64,000 nt of DNA, from assembly GCF_029784135.1 (NCBI RefSeq), contig NC_073746.1, forward strand, positions 164,491,296 to 164,555,295. Reading direction: 5' to 3'. A program made the translations under genes and the position numbers. Position 1 is the stretch's first letter; each line of letters begins with the position of its first letter. This stretch comes from Toxorhynchites rutilus septentrionalis (Eukaryota > Arthropoda > Insecta > Diptera > Culicidae). The notes beneath the pieces are model-generated. The model was not told the DNA's origin. It worked only from the letters and a program-made list of their open reading frames with translations, and ran no database searches. Below are positions 22,784-33,599 of the stretch, piece after piece.

Positions 22784-24900
22784 CGACCGATTTGAACCCT
22801 ATCAGTTTTCAATAAAATATTTGAGAAACTTCTCATTGATTTTTTCAATTAAACCAATGTGTTTTACTAGCTTCAGTATGGGTTTCGACGTGGCCGCAGC
22901 ACTATAACTGCCATCACTGATCTTGTGGATGAGTTGATGGATGGAATCGATCACAGTTTGATAGTTGGGGCACTTGACCTTGACCATGTTGACCATCAAA
23001 TATTATTAAAAAAAATTAATATCTATGGAATCCGAGGAATAGCCAGCGACTTCGTACACAGCTTTCTCACTGGTAGACAGCAACATGGTGCATTGAATAA
23101 TGCCAAAAGTACCCCGCGTTCAATAAAAAGAGGAACTGGTACAAATTCGGTACCCCATTTTGTTTTTCTTGGACTTAGCTCTTAGTTAATGCTCGGAATT
23201 TCTTCATATCACGTCAGCTTATGAAGGGATCTATTGCGTACATTTTCCCGCAAACCGATTTCAAAAATCTTGATTTGGCTCGGAGCTTTGAGCATAGAAG
23301 TGTCAAAGTACCCGAGATGCCTGGGTATAAAAATATGGCACCCAATTTTTTTTATTTTTTCAAATTAAAAGAATCGTCCTCAAATCACTGAAAAATGTAT
23401 TTTTTGACATTTTCATACAAAATAGAAGTGAAGTACACTATCTTACGTAAATCAACTCAACTTTGACAAAAAAGCATGCAATTTTACAAAACAAAGAGGA
23501 ACAAAAAAACGATTTTTTCAAGAAAAAGTGAACAAATTTCATCTCGATTTATTTTTAACTGAAAATCAATATCATCATAAAAATCAGTATCATCAATACT
23601 ATGTTTACATTGGGGTGCCAAATTACCCGCATACCAAATTTTCACTTTGGAATGAAATCTATGAAATTTGTGATTAAAATCTCGATACACTTACTCGAAT
23701 TCGTTGAAGAACATCAATTTCTTGATCCAAATCAGCTTTAATATTTGAAATCGGCTTACTATTCGATTTTTGATGATTTTTCAAAAGACGCACATGAAAA
23801 ATTTTCTAGATTTCAAAAACAAAACTTGAAATTTGTTTTAAAAAACACAGATATTTTGGGTTTTTGGCATCTGACGTTTGTTACTACATTACTAGAACAC
23901 CTTTGTTTTATTCACCACCAGAGTGCGCTTATTACCGCCGGAGATCCGGGTGGGTACCAAATTACCCACGGGGTACCGAATTTGTACCAGTTCCTCTATT
24001 GGTGTACCACAGGGCAGCAATATTGGACCTCTGTTGTTTCTGTTGTATATCAATGATATCGGAAACTGCTAGACTGTTCGCTGACAACATAGCATTGTTT
24101 TATCCATGCTCTGACTCTAGAACCGTGGAATCAAATATTGAAAATGATTTTGTAAGTATTTTCAAGGAAATCTGTTGTCACTAAATTTGTTAAAATCAAA
24201 ATACACGTTCTTCCACTCACCAAGAAAAAAAATCGCTTGTCACGACCCAATGTTAATAAATATATTTAAATACCTTGCAGTTCATACAGATACAGGTTTA
24301 TCATGGGCACAACAAATAAATTCTTTAGAAAGAAAATTTTCCTCACTTTGTGATATACTGAAGAGAGTATCATACTTTGTATCGCAGAGACCGTTGATAA
24401 ATTCTTATTTCGCATGTATACACTCACTACTGCAATATGGAATTGTGGTTTGTGGACATGCATGTAAAACGAGATTTAAAAAAATATAAGTGTTACAAAA
24501 TAGGTGTCTGAAAATAATATACAGACTACCAATCCTGCGTCTTACTTTAGACTTATATTTCGACGTTTTTTTTTCAGAATATACGGTGTTTTCTTGGACT
24601 ACGAGAATTTCAGACTATTAAACTCATCCATAGCGTTATAAATGATGATAATATTCACCATAACTTGACAATACCTATAGTAAATCAACAACACATCACA
24701 CGACAAGCACAAAATTTAATGCGATGTTGAGCAGCAACTAATTTTATGCACATTCTATTTTATGGACCATCTCGTTTTAATATCTTGCCACTGGAGATCC
24801 GAATGATCACACGTTCTGATAATTTGAAAAAGTAATTAAAACAATATCTCAAATCAAATCAATCGTTTTTTGTATGCTTGCCAGTACTCTATCTATATTT
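22784..24900 (+). pseudogene. CR1/L2-like LINE reverse transcriptase, 3' segment
   Basis: Continues the LINE begun at 17250. Fragments in order: NYRPI, then FNKIFEKLLI, QYGFRRGRSTITAITDLVDE, then LKKINIYGIRGIASDFVHSF and LTGRQQ (before a MITE at 23129). After the MITE: GVPQGSNIGPLLFLLYINDI, then ARLFADNIALF, which is the position of the catalytic F/Y-A-D-D box with the second Asp changed to Asn. The thumb and C-terminal pieces follow (SQRPLINSYFACIHSLLQYG, LQNRCLKIIYRLP, PSRFNILPLEIR). Frameshifts, stops and the altered catalytic box show that it is dead. The class call (CR1/L2/Daphne group) rests on these motifs; the exact clade is not certain. Confidence 0.85.
23129..23997. mobile_element. 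MITE with 28-bp perfect inverted repeats inside the LINE
   Basis: The left end AGAGGAACTGGTACAAATTC continuing into GGTACCCC is mirrored exactly by GGGGTACC running into GAATTTGTACCAGTTCCTCT at the right. It splits the LINE reverse transcriptase just before the GVPQG motif. The interior repeats theme words (GGGTACCAAATTACCC, GGGGTGCCAAATTACCC) and codes for nothing recognisable. The TSD is not clear; TA is possible. Confidence 0.85.
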
Positions 24901-24949
24901 AGTGAAATTTATGTTTAATGTTTATTTGGCAGACTTATCTCACTTCTTA

Positions 24950-25775
24950 ACTAGGCGAACCTAGCCAGAATTTTCACCTGCCCCCGGGCTACTGAATGCC
25001 AAAGGGGGACTAGGCTCTGCGGAATGCACGTATCTGCATGCTCGTGCTGTTTTAGTCCTGACCGAGGAATTGTCGGACAATCGCGCAGGTGCTAAGGATG
25101 ACCGACTTTTGGATGCCGGCCAATTCCTTCTCCATGTTCAACACCTTTAGCGCTTCCAGAAGTGTCTTCGGGATAATTCCAGTTCCAGAGAGAACGACTG
25201 GAACAATTCTTGGGACCTCCCTTAGCCCCCACAGTTCCTTGAGCTCCACGGCCAATGGTCGGTACTTGCAGATTTTGCGACCGTGGGTCTCCTCCAGATT
25301 CTGGTTCAGTGGAATAGCGACATCGATGATGATGACTTTGCGGTCGCTCTTGTCGTAAACCATTATATCTGGGCGGTTGTGGTGGATCGAGAGGTCGGTC
25401 AGAACAGTGCGATCCCAGTACAGCTTGAAACGGTCATTTTCCAGGACAGGTGCAGGCAGGTACCGGTAGTTTGGTACGTTGTCTTCCAGTAGAGCACATT
25501 GGAGCGCCAGTTGTCGATGAACAATACGGGCCACGTTGTTGTGGCGCTCGGTGTAGGCTGCGTTGGCCAAAACGGGACAGCCTCCCATAATGTGCTCTAT
25601 GTTTTCACCTGGTTGATGGCACATCCGGCAAATGTCATCAACGTCTTGATGCCAGACGTACCGCCTGCAGTTTCTCGTCGGCATTATCCTGTCCTGGATG
25701 GCTATCATGTCGGCTTCTACTACTGAAGAGAGTTCACCACGCGTTAGCCACAGATTAGATGCGGCCTTGTCGACT
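24950..25775 (-). mobile_element. 5'-truncated non-LTR retrotransposon, R4/Dong-like (restriction-like endonuclease class)
   Basis: A minus-strand fragment with the C-terminal coding end of a restriction-like-endonuclease LINE plus a 3' UTR down to about 24950. It stops abruptly at about 25775, inside the conserved LWLTRGELSSVVEAD region, the usual 5' truncation of target-primed insertion. It lies immediately downstream of the CR1/L2-like LINE and in opposite orientation. Confidence 0.75.
25052..25773 (-). pseudogene. C-terminal zinc finger and restriction-like endonuclease of a non-LTR retrotransposon
   Basis: An open frame of about 240 residues without an upstream reverse transcriptase. 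It begins in the linker (LWLTRGELSSVVEADMIAIQ), then shows a CCHC finger: CRMCHQPGENIEHIMGGC. The endonuclease core follows: RPDIMVYDKSDRKVIIIDVA, the PD...D/E pattern of R2/R4-type enzymes that cut the target strand. After it comes HGRKICKYRPLAVELKELW, and the frame ends FLGQD-stop. The reading frame is uninterrupted over this length, so truncation is fairly recent. With no reverse transcriptase it cannot move itself. The clade (R4/Dong against other RLE groups) is from memory of motif style. Confidence 0.8.
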
Positions 25776-27020
25776 TTGTTTTTTTTATTTAATTTTTTCC
25801 CCTTATTTTATGGATCCATTAAGAGAAATATTATTTACCACTGGGGTCCATACATTTCTGTTCTTCGTGTTTTTGTCCACTCACCTCGTTTCTAAATGAT
25901 TGTTTCTGTCCTGTTATTATTTTTTTTAAATTGGAGCCCCATTTTAGGATCCTCCAATAAGAGTGTCTTCGAGATAGGGGTGAGTGGAGGGCATAAAAAT
26001 ATACTATAAAACTAAGGGCACAAACAAGAAGAAATGCGCGTTTCATGCACGTTGAAGTGCGCGTATTGACATAAGGACACAAATTACGACATATCGCCAG
26101 CTTGTGTATTGTTCTCGCGAGACAAGAATAAAAAAATAGACTTGTATACTTCGTAATTTTTCTACGTGATTGACCTGAACTAGCGAAATTACACAAAGAA
26201 CACAGTGAATGAAATTTTTGAATGTTATTCGGGGTTGTAGAGTTCACCTGTGTTTATCATTGAATGGATATTTGTCAGTGAGGAGGTGTTAAAATTGTAT
26301 TTGTTGAGACTGGACTTCGCGTTCATATATTCACATCCATGAGAATCCTCACTATTTTTAATTTATCACATATTTAACACGCGGCGACGGAGGGTGCCCA
26401 TGGTTAGGAAAACGTGAAAATACGTTACAAATGCAACGTTCCAACGATAAATTTCGTAACTTACACGTCGCATATTATCAGATATTTGAGACAATTTACA
26501 CCTAGCGTCGGAGAATATACAGGGACAGCTTTTCTCAAGCAGCAACGGAGATAACTTCTGAACAGTAAAAGACAGACCGATGAGATATTTTGTGACTCAT
26601 CGTATCGCACAATTTACATGTGGCGAAACTTTCTATTGCGACGTTAATTTTTACTTGTCGAGGTAAGAAGAGTAAGCGAGATACGGACATATCACAGCGT
26701 AGGAATCTTTTGACACCAAGATTGCGACTCTAGACCCGCCCATTGCTGCGTTAGGTCAAAACGTCTGCTATTTTTTGGATAGCCCTCGTACAATAACCAA
26801 AAAAAAAAACGAATCGATGATACATTTCGTGACCCATCGTTTCGCAAATTATCAAATACTTAACGTAATTAAATTCCCGGAGGCTAGGGATATTCATGTG
26901 CAAGTTCAGCGGGCAATTGGGAAAACGTTCAACAATGAAATGAATCGACGGTGTATTTACTCAAACTCTATACTCAAGAAAAATTAAAAGAATTATTTCG
27001 GATATGGTCCACGCTTCACG
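25776..27020. other. No gene; AT-rich sequence with a diverged unit repeated three times
   Basis: At about 26447-26495, 26578-26625 and 26813-26862 a similar unit recurs: CGATRAATTTCGTAAC-like, then CATCGT-TCGCA, then AATTATCA-ATA. A 50-bp block at 26165-26210 (TGATTGACCTGAACTAGCGA, ATTACACAAAGAACACA) recurs at 39882-39925. No coding region is supported. Confidence 0.5.
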
Positions 27021-27022
27021 AT

Positions 27023-27250
27023 GATTTACAATTAACGATCAACGTTTAACGATTTACGATTCACGACTTTAAATTTACGATTCACGATAACAATTTATGG
27101 ATTATCGATTTACAATTTATGATTTATGATGTGCGATTTGCGATTTTTAAGAGTTTTACAATTTTTAATATTTTTACTATTTTTGTGATTTTTAGGATTT
27201 TTTAGATTTTTGCGATTTTTACGATGATTTGATTTTTGATTTTCGATTTT
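27023..27250 (+). repeat. Degenerate heptamer array (GATTTAC)n
   Basis: Units GATTTAC, AATTAAC, GATCAAC, GTTTAAC, GATTTAC, GATTCAC, AATTTAC, GATTCAC, GATTTAT and GATTTGC follow each other with a 7-bp period. They decay into GATTTTT-like words after about 27150. This is the second of three heptamer loci in the window. Confidence 0.75.
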
Positions 27251-27521
27251 TTTACGAAAAACTATAAGCGACTTGCAATGCATAAATTACTCTATACGAA
27301 TGATTATTTTAGATGATAGATTTTAGTACCTTCTGATTAGTATCGTCTGATTTTAGGATTATGATCATCTGATTTAGGATTTTGGGATTTTAAATTTTTT
27401 TCAAATTCCAGAATTTTCATTCTTAAAATTTTAGAAATTCGAGAAAAAATATTGAAAGTGCGTCTTACTATGTAATCGAGAAATATTATCAAAAAAAAAA
27501 TTTTCATCAAAAATTGAAGTA

Positions 27522-28331
27522 CAGCGCGGACTCGATTACATACAGTCTCCGGTTTCTTTTCACTGTATATAACCAAGTCCTGTACATAATCGAGTCAAAA
27601 CAAATTTGTTTTTCATTTTTCATGATTTTTCGTTCATTGAAAATAAAAGAAGAATTTAATTTTTGATTCATCCCCTTAAATTCAGATTTTTCCTTTCTCA
27701 CACGAAAAAAATATTTTTTCCAGAATCTCTCAGAAGGTGAAAGATGATCATATTTGATGTAAAAAAATCTTTCTACGCATATGTTCCAATTTTAACAATG
27801 ACAGAGCTACAGAACTTTTTTTTTGTTTCGGACTCTGTTGGCTCTACACTAAAAAGTACGCTGCGTAAGCCAATTCCATTGCCTTCATTGGAAAGATGAG
27901 AAAATTTAGTGCAGGTTATAGTAGGGGATCATCTAAATTAGTGGATTTGAATAACTGGAAGTGAAAATTTCAAAGTTAGTTATTTTTAATGTGTGATTAT
28001 TATATCCCAAAAATTCATATTGAACTCTATTGTTTCTATCAATGCAACTAAAGTTCTCAAACCACTTTACAATTTGTTCTTTGACAACCAACTTCTATAT
28101 TTCTTAATTTCGCCGCAATATCGATATAAACTATTCATGGTGAAAATTCAAGCAAAATCTTCAAAAATCACAATTTTTACCCCACTGTACATATACTGGC
28201 CACTTACATTCCACCTTAACGTTCAAAGGTTACATTTTTTCTAGAAACAAGTCACATTTGAAATGTAAAAAAAAATGATTTTAACTGTATATAATTGAGT
28301 CCAAAATTGTATATAATCGAAGTCCGACCTG
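27522..28331. mobile_element. Pogo-like MITE with TA TSD
   Basis: The left end CAGCGCGGACTCGATTACAT and the right end (reverse complement CAGGTCGGACTTCGATTATA) are inverted repeats, flanked by TA at 27520-27521 and 28332-28333. Subterminal ATAATCGAGTC words recur at both ends. The 810-bp interior has no coding capacity. Most of it resembles 20915-21637 inside the Tigger-like element. Confidence 0.85.
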
Positions 28332-28339
28332 TACTAAAA

Positions 28340-30215
28340 AAATATTTTTTTTTTGAGATTTAGAGATCCAGTACTATATTTTTCTACGCCTTTTGTCAAT
28401 ATGTATGACTTTTTTCAGAATTTTAACAGTGTTGCGCGATACCAAAAAATGTGTTTATTAAATTTTGATATTTTTTTTTGAATTTTTGAATTTTTTTTAT
28501 TGAAATACGTATGTTTATTGGTTTGTATATGTGTTTTTTTATAATGGTGATCTTTTTTAGAATATTCCGACAGATTCGCGGTACGAAATCATCTAATAAA
28601 TTTTTAATATTACTTTCATTTGTATTTTTTGTGATTTTCTAATATTTTTTTATTTTCCTAAAATCTATTATTGTATTGTATTCATGTTTTCGAATACATA
28701 CATTATCACCAGCGCTATGGAAAGTTTATATTGCAAATTAAATAATAAGATAGTTTTTTCTGAATCCCTATGCGGTTCACTATAAGAACCATCTTTTTTC
28801 ATCATATTCTCAGTAGAAGATAGAAGATATAGAAAAAATACTCATAGTGCATCTTACTATGATAAAATTCGAAACATCGAATTTACTTTTTTTCTGCATT
28901 TCGAGTTTTTTTTTTCTTTGCGAAATTGGTTAATTCTATAAGTAGTGTTTAGTCTTATTTAGTCTATTAGTAGTGTTTAGTCTTATGAATTTAAATTTAC
29001 GATATTATTAATCATAGATTTCATAAGAAAAAAAATTGCAGGCGGTGAAAATTGGGAAAACGTTTTTAGATAATTGATTTACTGCAAGCTGCTGTTACTT
29101 CTCCTCAATCTTTCGGCAAAGATGCGGATGCTTTGTTGGGAGATGCTCATGCAGTCCGGGCCTGTCTCGAAGTAGAGATTCCCTATCAGTGACTGTTTTG
29201 ATCAGATTGTGGAAACTAATTGATTATTATTTTTTTACAAATTTTGTTACATTCGTCCGTGTTTAGGTGTTATATGACATTTGGTATTTTAAAAGTTTAT
29301 TGTCACACAATTTTCACCGCTCTATTTCTAATATTCTATGTTTCGAGTTTTGATTTCACAACTCTATGTTCACTAAATATGCAATACATTCTGTCAAATT
29401 TACACCAGAAATTTGTGTTTTTAAAGAAAATACATTATTTATCAACATAGTACTGTGTCTCAAAACTTAATTTCATGATTCCAAAATTTCAACTTATTAA
29501 AAAATTGTACCACAAAACCCCCTAAAATTCTGACAAAAAAAAACACATCAAAAACAGATGCATTTGAATGCATGTTTTAATGAATAAATAAAAAAATACA
29601 AAATTCAGAAATACCGAAAAATTACATTAATTTCGAAAATTTTAGTTTCTATAAAAAAAAAAGATTTGTTATGGTACACCATAATAGACGTACTTAAGTA
29701 TTTTCCCGAATTTTCATTTCCATACCTATTGGGTATGGCGTGAAAAAAAACTACGTTTTGACTACAGCTCTTTTACTCAATCATATAGGGAATCAAAAGA
29801 ACTACTTAATTGTTCTAATTTGATACCTTATACAACATTTTCCATAGCGCTGGTGATAAGATTTAAAGGCCTTTTCACGAACACATGAATACAATACAAT
29901 TAAAGATTTTATGATAATAACAAAATATTAAAAAATAAACAAAATAGTTTTTTTTTAAATTTTTGGACATTTTCGCGCCGCGCAGTTCTCGAAAAAACAA
30001 TCACAGATATCAAAAATCACATACGAACATATTTAAACAGAAATTAAACCAGTACTAAGTATCAAAATTCTAAAAATATCAAAATTTTATAAATATATAT
30101 TGTGTTTGTATCGCGCAAAATCTGAAAAAAATCACACATATCTAGAAAAGAAGTACATTTAAATACAAATCAGAGTAGTAGTGAATCTTTAAATCTTCCA
30201 AAAAAAAAAAACAAA
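28340..30215. repeat. Large inverted repeat (arms about 400 bp)
   Basis: The left arm (about 28340-28740) and the right arm (about 29830-30210) are reverse complements at moderate identity. Clear anchors: ATCACCAGCGCTATGGAAA (about 28706) against CCATAGCGCTGGTGAT (about 29843), TTGTATTGTATTCATG against CATGAATACAATACAA, and TTGCGCGATACC against GTATCGCGCAA. A further direct pair lies at about 29675 and 30303 (ACACCATA, CAATTTTCATCTC-like, ATGGCGTG). It is a foldback element or two elements head to head. It is non-coding. Confidence 0.7.
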
Positions 30216-30429
30216 TAAAAAAACAAACAAAACAAATCAATATTTCATGATTTTTTTGGTACTTAAATTTTTGATAATTTTTTTATAAATAATGTTTCTC
30301 GATACACCATAGTGAGATTTCAGTATTTTTTTCCAATTTTCATCTCGAAGCTATTGAGAATGGCGTGCAAAAAATTGAAAAGGAAATTTTTCACCATTGA
30401 TCCTATGGTGAACCACATGGAGGTTCAAA

Positions 30430-32795
30430 AAACTGGTCAAAATTTCTTATTTCACACCCTATACATTTTTTTTTGGTTTGGAGGTACTTTTCACTCTATA
30501 ACCCAACCATGCCCTTTGAAGTATACCCTTCTACCTTGGTACATCGTTAGAAGAAGGATGTCCAGCATTCAAGTGCGTATTTTGGATTCCATATTTTATT
30601 GAACTTTATTGAGATAAATAAATTATAAGATAACTTTCAACATTGAAAGAGGACAGCCCATCCAAACATTTCAGAGTCGACTAACAGAAGCGCTCCAGTA
30701 AAATCAACAGTGCGTCCATATGTTAAGTGAATTGAGCTTTATGGAGAGGAACAGACGAAAATAATTTTGAAATCATGCAACAGATATATTTTACCTATTG
30801 TATCTAGGAAACTTCGACAGAACATCAGTGAAAGATACTACTTCCCATGGGTTAGAGAAATATGGCCCGTGATTTATAACCTATCTTGCTGCAGTAGTGT
30901 TTTTTTCACGCCATAGAGTTCCGTTTACAGAATTTGGAACTGCCAATGAATTGAATCACTAAAACTAAGTTCAATTGTTTTCTGAGGGAATACCAAAACC
31001 AGAGATTCTCCTTCAACCTGTATGTAGATCGTTGCTGACTATCGACCGGTCAAAAAAAAAAACCGACGAAGAGAGAGCAAAACAACCGAGGGATTCATGG
31101 GAATGATAACCACCAACAACGATCACCGCGTATCATCCACAGCGTGGCCGACTGATTACGAGTGGCCCCTCAACGAACGGGGTTCGGGCTGACGGGTACC
31201 CATGATGACGGAGAGGTGAAGGTCTTCTCTACAGTGCGGCAAACTTGGCAAGTGCGTAGTGGTGGTATCTCGTGTGTGGGCTCTCCTTCATCGCGCGTTT
31301 CCTCTTGAAACCGGAGGTACACCTTACCGGCCTGCCTCATGAGCACAATTCCACAGCCAGAAGAAATGACTGCCAGATATTTGATTTATTCAAGATACCT
31401 CTGCTCTCTTCATTCTTCGCGCTTTGATTCGAGTTTGCTTTGCTGCCAATGTTTATTCTGAAACTGAGACTCTCTCATCCACATGGTCACCACCACAACC
31501 GCGAGTGCGGCGGCGCACACGCACAGCGGACTACCTCTACCAGGCGTATCAACGTATCAACACACATACCGGTGCGAACCGTTCCACGCCATGGCGCGGA
31601 CCACAATCATGCACACGTCGTAAATAAATATTTTACACTCGTTCCTCCTCATATTTTTTTTCGCTGCCTTCTTCTTTTGGTCGTTTTGTGCTGACTGTAC
31701 TTTTTTTTTCTCCTCCAGTGTTGTTTTAATAGTTCGAGAAGGCTCCTCTCTTTTGGCCGGTTTTGAGTTTACGTACAGCAGCTGAATTGTCTTCTTCGTA
31801 TGCTCCTCATGGCGCTCTTAAGTTGCGCGCGATGAACTTGTTTACATACCTGTGTTCATAAGAACGTCGTTGCTGGACGCAGAAAACACGTGGATTGTCG
31901 CGGCGCGAAATTCGGAACAATGCTCCAAACGTTTTATTGCAACAAAACAACACACACGCAGACCGGTTTTCGAAAGTATAATCGATTTGTTTTCTTCTGA
32001 AAACTCTTTCAGCCGATCGTAAACAGGAATGGTCAACAACAACATCGGAAAGGGGCAAGAGCAACAGAGCAAAAAAAAAACATAAAAATGTCAATCAACT
32101 CCAAGAGGGCTTTCGCAGCATAGCCATAGTCATAGCATGTGGTGGAATATTTTTGCGGATCTGGCGGAATTGCGGCAGAATGGTGGCAGAGAGGCATGGG
32201 GCGAAACGAGGGGGTTTGGTTGGTTTTGTTTTTTGATGGTTTCGCCTTTGGGCCAATGTTTGTGATTTGATTTTTTGGCGGCAAATTTACCACGTACATA
32301 TAATAAATACTGCTCAGTGTCGTGATGTGTAGAATGCGACCGCCGTTTTGTGCTTTGGCCCCCCTTTTTCATACTTCCGTTGTTTTGCTTCTTATCTGAC
32401 GCATAACACACTGTGAGTGGTGGTTGTGGATTGTTTTTTGGAATGTTTGTGCAATAAATCTACGTTCGATAAATGGTACAGAGGAAAAGGAGGGTACCCA
32501 TACTTGTGGTACACTTTTTGCCCTCGAAACGCGCAACGATTATCGAATTTCGAGCTAATCAGTTCTTAAGATCGATTCGCATTTCACGAATTCCACAGTA
32601 ATAAAACATCGTCTTGTTTTTGTTGGCCAAATTGGCTAGCTTTCTCTGGGCGTTGATTGATGAAATTAGTACATCGCGTCTTGTGTTGTGGTTAATTTGT
32701 AGGAAAATTCAGAAACCGGTGTATCTAGTCAGTGCTTAAGCTTGTGTAGACTGCACACTCCGTAGTTTTTCTCCATGAATGATCTGGATTCCTTT
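30430..32795. other. No gene seen; unique, GC-richer from about 31000
   Basis: The sequence looks single copy, with no repeat of other parts of the window that I could find. Open frames around 31424-31694 and 31807-32411 overlap on both strands and show no domain. There is no supported exon, promoter or RNA gene. Confidence 0.4.
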
Positions 32796-32799
32796 GCTG

Positions 32800-33595
32800 C
32801 CGTACAAATGAAACACAAATTTCTGCATAACTAATCAAGCAAATGAAACCAAATTTGGCATATGGAGGTTTTAGGGTCTAATAAATGTTTCTATGATGGT
32901 TCGATAATCATCCCCCCCCCCTCTCTAAAGATTGGCTGCCATACCAATGATACAAATTTTAGCTTAATTCGAGAATTAATCAAGCAAATGGGGCTAAATT
33001 TGGCATGTGAGGGTTTTGGGTACGAGAAATGTTTCTTTGGGGGTTTGACATACCTCCCTCCTCTTCCATATTTCAACCAACCATATTCCAACCAAACATG
33101 ACGATTCAAATTTTCGGAAAACTCTAAAAGAAAATATGAAAATTCGGAAAATTGATCTTCGTTCGATATTCAGGTGAAAAAACGCACTTCTATATCTTCT
33201 TACTATACAAATGAAAAGGAATCGCCAAATTTGTTGATAAGCGCAAAACTCAAGAAAGGAATAGTCCGATTTGAGCTGTCTTAATTTTTATATATTTCCT
33301 GTATCAAACCCATGTATCCATGAAACATGTTATTTGCAAGTGATTGAAAAATCTTGAACGAGAATTTTGTCTGAAAATAATCTTATATTGTAATGACGAA
33401 TTTTGGTAAAAGTACCAAGAAATATATAGTAGAAGGAAATAGCAAAGGTTCGATATATCAATCAATCAATCAATAGACAGATTCTGCGATTGGACCCATG
33501 ACCATTCGCTTAGTAAGAAAACGTGAATGTTTGAAGGTATTGATTGATAACAAAAAATCTATTTTGGGCATGACGAAGTTTGCCGGATCAGCTAG
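32800..33595 (-). repeat. CTAGCTGACCCGG family, copy 2 (minus strand)
   Basis: The right edge GGCATGACGAAGTTTGCCGG followed by ATCAGCTAG is the reverse complement of the family start. The far end carries the family's monotonous body read in reverse (AAATTTGGCATATGG, GGTTTTAGGGTCTAATAAAT, ATTCGAGAATTAATCAAGC). The body shows an internal repeat of about 115 bp (32837 and 32990 share AAATTTGGCATRTG and GTTTTRGGGT). Confidence 0.7.
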
Positions 33596-33599
33596 TATT

